Part shown: positions 29,399 to 39,935 of the stretch, one piece after another
How positions within the stretch are numbered: the first letter of the stretch is position 1
How the letters are laid out: every line of letters begins with the position of its first letter
Origin: Cyanophora paradoxa
Taxonomy: Eukaryota; Glaucocystophyceae; Cyanophorales; Cyanophoraceae
Length of the DNA stretch: 64,000 nucleotides
Direction of reading: 5' to 3'
Assembly (NCBI GenBank): GCA_004431415.1
Contig: QPMI01000658.1
Coordinates: 1 to 64,000, forward strand
Position numbers and translations under genes: made by a program
Notes under the pieces: model-generated
The model's input: only the letters and a program-made list of their open reading frames with translations
Databases searched by the model: none
What the model was told of the DNA's origin: nothing

Positions 29399-30086
29399 GA
29401 AGCTCGTCCCATTGCTGTTCCCTTTGCGATCGCTGTGCTTGCGCCGTGGGGCAGATTTCTTTGCCCGCTTTGCCTCAGCCCTGGCTTCCGAGGTGGGACG
29501 TGGGTTGGCTGGTGGCCAATCACGGGGCGCCATCTGGGCCTTTCGTTCCATTTTCTGGGATCTGGGCCCGTCGCTCGTGGAGAGTGGCTGGGTGTAGGCC
29601 TCCCGGGTGCCTGCGGGTCCGTGAGGGGCTCGAGGTTGCTGGCTGGGGGTGCACTCAGTCGTGCCCTATCCTTTCGTTGGGCCTGATGGGCGGCCCGGAT
29701 ACCTCCTCGCTGGTTTCTTCCCGAGGCGGTGAAACTTCCCATCCGTGCCACTCTCCTTCGGCTCTCGCCGTTGGAGCGAGTTTGGGCCAGCTTTTGGGGG
29801 TTTCGAGTTCTATGCTTTTCCATCTTTCGAGCTTGGCCTGGGTTGCCTAGGTACATGCACTATGCTGGTATCGGCTCCTATTTCGGTCGCGAGCTATGCT
29901 ACCTGGCATATCTGGTTGCTGACGACGGACATTCTACTTCGAGAGGAGTTCACTCGCCGCCGCCCTGTCGCTGCCGTGGTTGGTGCACACCCCGGCGGTG
30001 GGGTGGACGCCCCGTCGAGCATGCAGACTCGACGTTCGGCTTGGCGCGGTCCGGTGCGAGGACGCACCGTATGCAGAGTGAGGAGT
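29399..30086 (+). other. Retrotransposon 3' untranslated region with polypurine tract
   Basis: About 690 bases with no supportable coding, T/G-richer than the coding part. The purine-rich GCAGAGTGAGGAG at 30073-30085, directly before the right LTR, is the likely plus-strand primer. Confidence 0.7.
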
Positions 30087-30342
30087 TGTCGCGTGCCGCG
30101 ATTCCCTCGGATTAGGCTAGCCGGCAGTCTATGCGTAGCCGCTAGCCCTAGTCTAGTGCTATCGAGCAGCTAGCTCTAGCACTCTCTGTATTCTGACTTA
30201 GCGCCGGGCGCGACTCCGTTTGGGGGTACGCGATCCCTGGACGGGTACACTTGTGAATAGACCACTTGTGCTCCCAGCTACAGCCCCAGCCCGTGCGTGA
30301 CCGCACGGACGCTGCACCGGGTGGGAATCCTCTCATCCGACA
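30087..30342 (+). repeat. 3' LTR, 256 bp
   Basis: Identical to the 5' LTR at 11657-11912, including TG...CA ends. Confidence 0.97.
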
Positions 30343-30347
30343 ATTAG
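30343..30347. other. Target-site duplication, right (ATTAG)
   Basis: Repeats the ATTAG found directly before the 5' LTR. Confidence 0.9.
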
Positions 30348-32068
30348 AGTATAACATTCTGTCTTTTTTTTATTAAGGGCTTGATTGTTCAAGCAAACGG
30401 GAGCTTTTTTTACTCATTCCACTATATATATCTGTTCATCGAGATATCTCCCCTCTTCCCGGAGAAGTTCCCCCCCTTGGAGCCCCTTCCCTCCTTCCCC
30501 CCTCCGGATCCCCCTCGAGCTCTCTCCGGATCTCGATCCGCTCCCGGCCCTCCGGATATCCGACGGCGTGAATTCGAAGGGCAAGGGCACCCTCTAGTAG
30601 ATGTTAGAATTTTCTAGATCTAGAGGGTGGCTGGCTACTAGGCTAGCGCTGGCCATATATATGCATGGGGGGGTGCGCATGCACGTGGGTGGCATGCAGG
30701 TCGCGATCGAGTCCGAGAACGCGTGCCGCAGTGCGCATGTGCGCACTGCGATATCGATACATAGGCCTAGCCGCGGCGCCGCGGCCGGAGTCCGAGATCT
30801 AGACCGCCGGATCGGACTCCGAGAACGCGTGCGCGCAGCGATATATAGGCCTAGGTTTGCTATCTAGCTATATATAGGGCTTTATATAGCTGGCGCTCGC
30901 GATCGCTGCAGGGTTGGGGCAAGTGGCCATATGCATGTATATGGGCGCGCGGCCGCGGGGGCCGCGGCCGGCGTCGGCGGGCTCGTGGGGATGCAGATCT
31001 CAAGGGGCTGCTCGCTGTGTTAACGTTATAATTAATATTATAATATAATTACGTATACCACCGACGTGGGCGCCGGGAGCCTGCAGCTGGCAGCTGCAGG
31101 GCCGGCGCCGGCCGGGGCCGGTCGGAGTGAATTCGAACCGCCGGCGCGGGCGCCGCGCGCGGGCAGCCTAGCTGTACTGCAGATGGCCATGCAGACGGCC
31201 ATGCGCCTGCCGCAGTGCAGAGCTACAACTTCGGAGGCCGCTCGAGGGCCGGCTATGACCAAGGCGGGTGAAATTTGGTGCCGCAGTGCTCCGGAGCTCC
31301 CCGCTCGGGGAGGCACCTAGGCGGCGTGCCGGGCCGGGGTGCTGATCGGCTCTCGAGGTCAGCCAATTGCAAGGGGGGGGCCTTGGGGAAGGAAGGGCCG
31401 GGGAGGGGCCGCGGGAGCCGGGCCGGGCCCGCCTGCACTGCGGCACCTTGGCCCCGCGCGCCGCGGCGGGGCCGGGTCGCGGGCGAAGGTCAGACGGTCG
31501 GCCCGACCGCGGCCCGCGCGCGATTGAGCAGCACCCACCCTTGGCCTAGGCCTCCGGATCCCTCGAGCTCGCCCCGGCCCGGGCCCGGGGCCCACCGAAC
31601 GCGACGCTCCGGTCCCGGCGCAAGAAATTAAATCATTCGAATTAATATTCTACATGCACATGTGATCGCGAGTACCGTGTACGTAGTGCACGCGTACGTG
31701 TACGCACAAGCTGTAATGATAATACGCAGCTTAGATATAAACCGGAGCCCGAGGACCTACTAGGCTATAGAGCTATATCTAGTTTTATCTACATCGGTAA
31801 ATCTAAGCGCCGCGGCGGCCGACGACGCGCTGAATCATGATCATGATCAGTGCATCTAACTTTAGTAAGCGGCATATTAGTTCACAATATTAGTTCCTTC
31901 ACGCTGACGTTCTGTTCGCGCTGACGGCCTACACCTTCACGTTGACTTGGGAGGGATCTGCAGAGCTGGACTCTGGGACCAGCATAACGCTGCGCACGGA
32001 ACGGAACCGAATGTGTATGTGAGTGAGAAGGGCATTCAAGTAGAAATACGGTCAAAAAGTGGAGAAAT
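30348..32068. other. Intergenic, GC- and palindrome-rich
   Basis: About 1.7 kb with no supportable exon. Near 30700-30860 an imperfect repeat carries CCGAGAACGCGTGC and ATAGGCCTAG twice. Much of 30600-31640 consists of short palindromes (CTAGATCTAG, GCGCATGTGCGC, GGCGCCGCGGCC). The end, 31620-31870, is AT-richer. Confidence 0.5.
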
Positions 32069-32599
32069 TTAATTTGCGCACGCGGGGACCCCTCCGTACA
32101 TGACGTCGACACGGCGCGCAGGAACGGCGTTGCCGTTAGAGAACGGCAGAATGAGAAAGACCTGCGCGCGCGTATAACAAAATCAGCCTCGAGCATCGAT
32201 AACTGTGCGAGCTTCGGAGTGCGCGTGATCATGATTATATATATGATTATAATTATGACGTCTAGCTATAGTACTGCATATGCAACGGACCTTTCCGTCC
32301 TTTATGGTCATGGAGAGGCCAGGCTGGGGGCCGCTCTCGACAATCTGCTTTTGACCAGGCCCCGGCGGGCCGGCCGGGCGGATGACAGGCGCGGCCGGCA
32401 TGCCATTGCTAGCGTACATCTGAACTACTGGTGCTGGTTGTTGCCACTGCACGGGCTGCGGTTGTTGCATAGGCTGCATCGACATAGGAGCGGCCATGGG
32501 CTGCGCCCCCTGGTTGACGGCAGCGCTCTGCTGTGTAATGTTCACGGTCTGCTTGCTGCCGCCTCCGCCGCAGCAGCAACAACAACATGGCGGGCACAT
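32069..32599 (-). CDS. Two-exon gene for a 133-residue Cys/Gln/Pro-rich small protein
   Basis: Minus-strand exons 32599-32291 and 32161-32069 join in phase (402 nt, TAA stop) across a 129-nt GT-AG intron (donor GTCCGT). The ATG at 32599 starts MCPPCCCCCCGGGGSK: eight cysteines in the first ten residues, a likely palmitoylation or metal-binding patch that could anchor the protein to membranes. The middle is rich in Gln, Pro and Met (QPMQQPQPVQWQQPAPVVQ). The C-terminus continues SMTIKDGKVFLILPFSNGNA and ends VMYGGVPACAN. The Q/P/M-rich part resembles the tail of the 8920-10683 protein in composition only. Function unknown. Confidence 0.65.
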
Positions 32600-34832
32600 C
32601 GCAGGAGCGAATGTCGACGTCTATGTAGGTTCACGGTATCCGGCGTGGTGAGCGGTTAGTCGAACGAAGCTTAAGGGCCTAGACTCCTGCTCACTGTAAC
32701 TGCAGCTGCTTGTCCGCAGCTGGTCTAGAATCTAGATCTGGGGCCCTGCGTGCTTCGCGCGCGCAAGCTTGAAGCTTCGACTTGCAAGCTGGCGAGCTGA
32801 CTTCCAGTACTAGTGAAGCGCTGCCGCCAGTGCGCCGCTGCCGGAGAGTCTTACTAAGTTAGCGAGTCTGAGAGACTAGGCTAGCCAGTACAGTACTACC
32901 GTTACTACCGTACTAGCCGCAGGCTGCCCGCAGTGGCCTATTAGCCTAGTACCGTAGTACTGTCGGTCCAGTGTAGGACTCCGGGAGTAGGGCACTGGCC
33001 GGCGGGTCTAGAAGCTTGCACCGGGGCTGGCCCAAAATTCCGAAAGCTTGCACCGGGGCTGGCCCTAGCGGCTTGGCGGCTCCGAAATTTCGGCTGGCTT
33101 GCCAGCGGCTTGCCAGTTACTATGGTACCGGTGGCCAGCGCGGCTTGGTCTGGCTTGGTGCAGCTCGCGCTAACTTCACCTATGCTTCGTTCGCCGGCTC
33201 GATTGCGAGCCCCGGGCTTGCTGACTTGGCTGACAAGCCGGGGAAAACCGGCAAAACCCCTGGGCTGGCAAGCCGGGGTTTCGGCTGCCTAGCCCAGGCG
33301 CCCCCCGCCCAAATTGGCCGGCTAGCTAGCCGGCTTGGCCGCCGGCCAGTGCCCTATCCGGGAGGGCTTAAAGTAATGCGCGCACTTAATAAATGCGCCC
33401 CCAAATTAATGCGTTTTCCGCTGGCAAAACGCACTAATTCGCCAAAGAGTCGGGGGCGCATTAATAGCAGAACGCTAAGAAACTGCAGTCAGTAGGACTA
33501 AGTACCCCCCTAATGCAGGCGAGAAAGCGTAAAACGCATTGACTTGGGGACGCATTAATATATAATATCAATATCAGGCTCAGGCCGGCTCAGGCCCGGG
33601 CCGCCCGGCTGCCAGCAGTGGGCCCGGCGGGGCCGCGGGGCAGCGCCGGGCCGCCGCCGGGCCAGCGGCGCCGCGCGCTGCGGCGGCCGCAGCCGCTGAC
33701 TCATGATGAGTGAGCGCGCCGGCGCCGGCGAAAAAAGCAGACTGAGTAAAAAAAGGCTCCAGTTTGATTGAAAGCTCAAGGAGTTGAAAGAACGCTTATT
33801 TTGCGATTGATTCGTAAAAAACGTTTTTTCTACTTGAGCAAACTTGCAATCTTTTTATATGCTTCTTTTTAGAATTATACCTGACTTATTATTACTTGCT
33901 TCGAAAAAATGCGAGGTTTATTTAGTTAATATATTTAAAGAGAGAATTATAGCTTTGCTAGGTCGCTCGTCTCTGTACCCATATTGTACCCAATTTCGGA
34001 TTTAAGCAATTCAGTCCGTTTAATTCGTTTCATTCGCGATCGGACGATTCGTGTAATTCGCGATCGCGATCGCGATTCGCGATTCATAGCGCGCGACCGC
34101 TCAAGCTCGGGGCCCCAGCTTGAAACTGGGGACCTGACTAGTGAATCACTGTGAATGCGACCTTCAAAATAAAAAAGGCTATAATGGCCGTGAATCGGAC
34201 TAAATTGCCGAATCCGCCCGAATTCGGATTGCCGTTGCAATATCTTAAATTGCCGAATTCACACCGCGCCGGTCCGCGCGAATCACCCGGCCTTGTAATA
34301 TTAATTCAGAAAGTCACTACCCCTTTCGACACTGCCGTTGATTCAAATTACGTCAAAAAGGGCAAAATGTTTCCGAGTTCAAGTTTTAATAAACTAGCTG
34401 CAACCGTTGCAAATTGAAGCTTGAAGGTACTACGGTTCGTACTTTCAAGTTTCAAGTTTAGACCCGGTGACCGTACCGTTCCGTACGTACAGACGGTCCA
34501 GTAGTAGGACCAGTACTACTAACTTAGTACTAAGTAGCCTAGTAGTCTACTTGAGTCTAGACTCTAGAGTCTAGAGTCTAGACTCCGATCGCGAGCTCGA
34601 GGCTCTACAGTCTCAGTGAGTCGACAGAGTCCCCAGGTCCAGACTTTGACCCACCACAAAGTCGTACGGTATCTTCGACCCACCAGACTTGCCACTGTTG
34701 CCAGACTTGTATCAATCTAGAGAGCAGACTCGTCGGACATCGACAGTTGCAAGCAGCGCTAACCTGCGGCTGCATCCAGAAGCTCTCGCTAGACGGTTTA
34801 CAGACCCATATTACGCTTATAAGTATCGATCG
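32600..34832. other. Intergenic
   Basis: About 2.2 kb without a supportable exon. It includes two copies of GCTTGCACCGGGGCTGGCCC (about 33014 and 33046), an inverted-repeat element near 33384-33565, an AT-rich part at 33720-34420, and nested GTCTAGACTC/GAGTCTAGAC words at 34545-34590. Confidence 0.5.
33384..33565. repeat. Inverted-repeat element, ~180 bp
   Basis: The left arm (AATGCGCCCCCAAATTAATG, then CGTTTTCC) pairs with the reverse complement of the right arm (AATGCGTCCCCAAGTCAATG, then CGTTTTAC). An extra inner copy (GGGGGCGCATTAAT) lies near 33448. No coding. It may be a small non-autonomous transposon; target duplication not clear. Confidence 0.5.
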
Positions 34833-35602
34833 ATGACGGCGGACGGCAAACCTGGGGCGGCTTCGAGTGGTAATGCGAATACGGTTGTGGACATTCCGTA
34901 CCAGCCCGCGCAAGGGGACGCTGCCGGCGGAGGAAAAGGTCTGCAGATTCCGTACGGCGGAGGCTCGCAACAAGACGCCGTGCGTATTCGTGCCCTCAGT
35001 GCCTAGCATATGAACCACGCTCACAAGACATGTATACGGCTACAGGTTGTCTACACGAGCTACGATTACCATGCCACGACGTCGACATCAGGCCTAGGAG
35101 GGATGGCGATGGTGGGGCCCGTCCCGATGACGGTGAACATGGATCAGTCGACGTCGCGAATCTCTGTCTGGTGTAAGGATCGCGGTTATGAGGAATCAAC
35201 CGTATCGGCGCTTGTGTTTGCCTTCGGTGCGCACGCGGCGCTATTGGTCCTCGCGCTAGCCTGACGTTCACCGGCAGGCTGGTGCTTCTGGTGTATCTGG
35301 TGGTGCGTGCCTGCATGCGCAGTGGCCTGTAGTTTACGTTAGTGGGACAGCTGCATCTGACGCTGGTTTCCCGTGTTTGATTTGCAGCGCGGGGTGGGGC
35401 TTCATCAAGTCGCAGAACAAGACAGCTCGCGGCTTTGGCATCGCTTCTGTCAGCCTCATGTTCCTTACGTTGGCTTTCGTCATTACCATCATCATCATAG
35501 CCATCGTGTACGTGGCGCAGCGTGCTCCCTGTAGTTCTGAACCATCTTTAATGAACTTCGCTTTTCCACGCAGTGTCTGGAGGAATCGGAATGATTCCTT
35601 GA
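34833..35602 (+). CDS. Four-exon gene for a 144-residue single-pass membrane protein
   Basis: Exons 34833-34979, 35046-35170, 35388-35521 and 35574-35602 join in phase (435 nt, TGA stop). The ATG at 34833 begins MTADGKPGAASSGNAN; the N-terminal half is Gly/Gln/Pro-rich (TVVDIPYQPAQ, LQIPYGGG) with no signal peptide. One strongly hydrophobic segment (VSLMFLTLAFVITIIIIAIV) lies near the C-terminus after a basic stretch (KSQNKTARG), so the protein is probably tail-anchored or type II. The acceptor of exon 3 follows a clear pyrimidine/TTTGCAG tract. The last exon is the weakest; without that splice the frame stays open to 35676. If the donor at 35170 is skipped, the frame reads into a second hydrophobic stretch and stops at 35264. 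Family not recognised. Confidence 0.55.
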
Positions 35603-36850
<1,248 letters not shown>

Positions 36851-38207
36851 AATCCCGTACCACCGCGAGCCGGCGGTGCAGCGGGCGCTGCTGGAGGCGC
36901 TGGTGGCGGTCTCCAACGCGGCGCAGAGCTGCGAGCACCAGGCCCGCCTCCTCGCCGTTGTTCGCCGTACCCCCGCCCCGCTTCATCCCCCCGGCCTCAT
37001 CGGCCCGTTCGAGGCGCAGTGGAACGCCCCCGAGTTCACCTCCGCTCTCGGTGCGGCGCGGCGTATCCCCCCCCCCCCCCGTCCTCCGCGGGGGGTATGG
37101 GGGCGACAAGGCCGGCAGGGGACACGCTGCACCTGCTGGTGCACTTAAATTGCGAGTCCTGGCGGCGCCGCCCCCCGCCCGGGCGCCCGCTGCCAGGGCG
37201 CCCCCCTCGACTCCGCCCCCGCCCGACGTCCGCCGCACCAAGGACCACGTACCCCCACTCCCCGCCCCCCTGCCCGCCCGCGCCTGTACCCCCCGACCGA
37301 GCGGCGCCCACCGCAGATCGGCTTCCTCTCCCTCTTCGCGGCCGCCTTCAAGCGGGGCTCCGTACCCCCGTCCCTGGAGGAGCGCCAGGCGGGCGGGGGG
37401 GGGGGGGGAGGGGGGGGGGGCGGGTAACCTCGCCGCCCAGGGCCGCGCGGGGTACCCCTTCGGCCCTCACCTCGCGATCGGCGCCGTCCTGCCCCGGCAC
37501 GCGCCCCGTACCCCCGCCCCCTCCCCCCTTCTTGACACCCGCGCGCTCCGGCAGACGCTGTTGCTGCTGCCGCGGTCGCTGGCGGCGCTCTGGAGCCCCG
37601 AGGCGCGTGCCTTGCTCCCGGGGGCCCGCCCTCGCCCTGCGAGTTCGGCGTCCCCTCCGCAACAAAGCCGCCTCGGGTTCCGGCGCCGGCTTCCCGTGAG
37701 CCTCGCCGGCGCCCGAGGGGGCCGGGGAGGAGCGGCCGGGCTTCGGGGGCCCGCTGAAGGGCGGGAATGGGGGGGGGCGGGGGGGAGGGGGGGGGGGGGG
37801 GGGCGAGCCCCTCCTCGTCCACGAGCTCCGCCTCTGGGTTTAGGGGTCGGCCCCGTACCCCCCGGCCCGTTCCCTCCCCCCCCCCGGGCTCTGCGAGTCC
37901 GTCTCCTCTTCGGTCCGGCGTACCCCCCGCGGCCTTCATCCCCCTTCTCACCTTAGCGCAGGCGCGGGGGATGGGCGTCGCCGACGCTGTCGGCGCCGGC
38001 GCTGGCGGCGCTGCTGAGCCCCTCCGCCGTGCCCCTCGCCTCCGAGCGCGGCCTCCGCTCCCTCGCCCGACCCAGCCGCTCCCTCGCCCCACCCGGCCCC
38101 TCTCCCGACCCGGCAGCGCCGGCGCCGCCACGGCCACTGACGCCGCACGGAAGCCCGCCCCGGCGCCGACGGCCCCGCGCGCCCTGGCCGTGCGCGTCCC
38201 TTGCTAG
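36851..38207 (+). CDS. GC-rich gene with C-run introns, partly resolved
   Basis: Not recognised. Best exons on the plus strand: 36851-36966 (peptide IPYHREPAVQRALLEALVAV and NAAQSCEHQARLLAV), 37014-37050 (AQWNAPEFTSAL), 37317-37361 (IGFLSLFAAAFKRGS) and 37555-37695 (TLLLLPRSLAALWSPEARAL). A last one starts at 37962 and includes SPTLSAPALAALLSPSAVPL. Introns are C/G-rich and several start GTACCCCC, as in the gene at 106-4246. The predicted helices are Leu/Ala-rich. Exons upstream and between are unresolved, and the frame connecting all of them was not proven. The opposite strand is also open in places but gives only low-complexity Arg/Gly products. Confidence 0.4.
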
Positions 38208-39557
38208 GCTTTCTAAACTTCGACGTTTTGTTATTAATTGCAAGGGGGACGAAGACCGAAGGGCTTCTCCCAGCTTGCTTCCCGTTCCCTCGCTTCAGCC
38301 AAAAGTTTTCTATGAGGCCGTTTTCGAGGTCCAGTATGCAACAAAAATGGGGCTTATTCGCGTTCCGATTGGCTCGGTGAACCGGTCAGCCCTCGACTTT
38401 CGAGCGTCAGACTCGAGCTCGCGAGAGCTCTCTCGGCTCGGGAAAAGTGGTTTTCGAGGGGAAATTAAAACCAACTTCTCTCTCACTCCTCTAGCTATAG
38501 ATCTGGGCTCTCCGGGCCTCTAGATCTCCCTCGCGCGGCGCTGCGCTGTCACGCGGCGGTTTTGCATGGCAACCACTTCTCCCTAGCTGTCTCCTCTAAA
38601 TTTCCTCTTGCTCGCACGATAGCTACGCTGTTAACGTTCTGCCCGGCACCGCAAAACCGCTTTCGCCGCTGCCTGCGCCGCTGATCGCAGCCGAGCATGC
38701 GTGGCCGTCCAGACTGTAGTCTTTTGCTGCGCTCAGCGCTAGCAAGCCGGCGACATCGCGTGCGCCGCAGAACCGCGTGCGCCGGCCGAGCACGCCTGCT
38801 GGGCCGGGCGCTCTTGTTGCGCTCGGCACCCGGCCAGCAGACTAGTTCGCGCGCGTGCTGCGCACGACGTGCCGCTTGTGCGCTCAGTCGGCGCCCCGCG
38901 TGCGCCCCGCGTTTCGCCGCGCGCCTGCGTCCCCGCCGCCTGCCACCCGGCCAGCAGTCCAGCTCGGTTGCTGGGCGCCGGCACGGCGCGCCGCTGCACA
39001 CCGCTTGCCGCTCGTTACGGTTCTGCCGCGCGCATGTGCGTGCCACTAGGACTCTTTCACTAGATCCCGGTTCCCCCCTTGCACACCCGGCGCGAAAATC
39101 GCGGCCGGGCCACTAGTATTCGAGTCCACCTCTACAATATTAATGCAATTGCAAGCGAGAGCGTTATTACTGTATGGCTGTGCTGGAATATTACTACCTA
39201 CGGGGGACTCGCCTTACCGTAGTCTCTCAAAAACAATTCCGCTGGAATAACAAATCATATAAGGCCGAAAAAGCTGGCAAAACAAAGCTCGCACTAAGTC
39301 TCTAATAATTGGCAGGCACTCCTCTACGGGTGGCTCGCCTCTAGATCTCGAAACCATCCGCTGGAATAACAAATCATATTAGGCCGAAACGCTGGCAAAG
39401 CAAAGCTCGCGCTAAATCTCGAATAACAGCTGTGTAGGCACTCCTCTAGATCTACACGTGGGATACTCTACAATATTAATGCAAGCGAGAGTACTAGTAC
39501 TAGTACTAGTCTACATAAATACGCGGCGGGCGACATCATCCTCTGACGGAGACATGG
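38208..39557. other. Intergenic with a repeated block
   Basis: About 1.35 kb without a supportable exon. 38220-38520 is of mixed composition, 38680-39060 is GC-rich with many TGCGC/GCGCA words, and 39130-39495 carries the repeats listed next. Confidence 0.5.
39129..39495. repeat. Nested direct repeats
   Basis: CTCTACAATATTAATGCAA, ending GCGAGAG, occurs at about 39129 and 39467. Between them a unit of about 90-120 bp starting CCGCTGGAATAACAAATCAT is present twice (about 39238 and 39358) with roughly 85-90% identity by eye. Each unit ends GGCACTCCTCTA. This could be a decayed mobile element with long direct repeats or a small satellite; no coding. Confidence 0.7.
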
Positions 39558-39935
39558 TTAGGCCGGGACGACGACAACGTTGATGTTGCCGTCGGTCTGG
39601 CGCAACACGAGGTTCTCGCCGGGCGAAGGGACCAGTCCGGCGTCGCCTGCCGTACGCGTCGCAGCTGCGTTCTCCGGCGGCAGCGCGGAGGGGGTGAAGG
39701 CCGGCCGGCCGCGGCCCCCCGCGGCGCGCTCGGCGTCCGTCGGCACGACCTTGACGGACCTCGGTGCTCCAATGCCGCCCATCTCGTTGCAGAGATCCCA
39801 CTCGCTGCGGTGCAGGCGCCCGCTGGGTCTGCCCACCGCCCGACGGCTCTGCATGCGGTACACCATCACAGCGATTGCGCCGAGGACGATGGCGCCGCCA
39901 CCGATGCCGACGCACACGCCGACGATTACGGGGAC
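39558..39935 (-). other. Transmembrane segment and cytoplasmic tail
   Basis: [20 protein letters not shown] then [12 protein letters not shown]: one hydrophobic helix with a basic stop-transfer end, then about 95 residues of tail ([32 protein letters not shown]) to TAA at 39558. This defines a type I membrane protein. Confidence 0.85.

Larger units (their letters stand above)
11657..30342 (+). mobile_element. 18.7-kb Ty3/gypsy LTR retrotransposon
   Basis: A complete element: two identical 256-bp LTRs with TG...CA ends, a 5-bp ATTAG target duplication, Gag with a CCHC knuckle, aspartic protease, reverse transcriptase, RNase H and integrase, in Ty3/gypsy order (integrase last). Identical LTRs mean a recent insertion. 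Its size is about three times that of a typical Ty3 element, mainly because of some 8 kb of open coding sequence between Gag and protease and an acidic linker between RNase H and integrase. The coding frame changes roughly twenty times, always compatible with -1. No envelope-like gene was found: none of the unknown segments has a signal peptide or a convincing membrane anchor. Confidence 0.97.

Noticed and set aside
31066-31631. Open frames in the GC-rich region after the retrotransposon
   Set aside because: They consist of palindromic GC-rich DNA, have no splice support and no folded-looking composition.
38549-39116. Overlapping Arg/Ala/Cys-rich open frames on both strands
   Set aside because: Low-complexity shadows of TGCGC/GCGCA-rich DNA; neither strand gives a consistent product.
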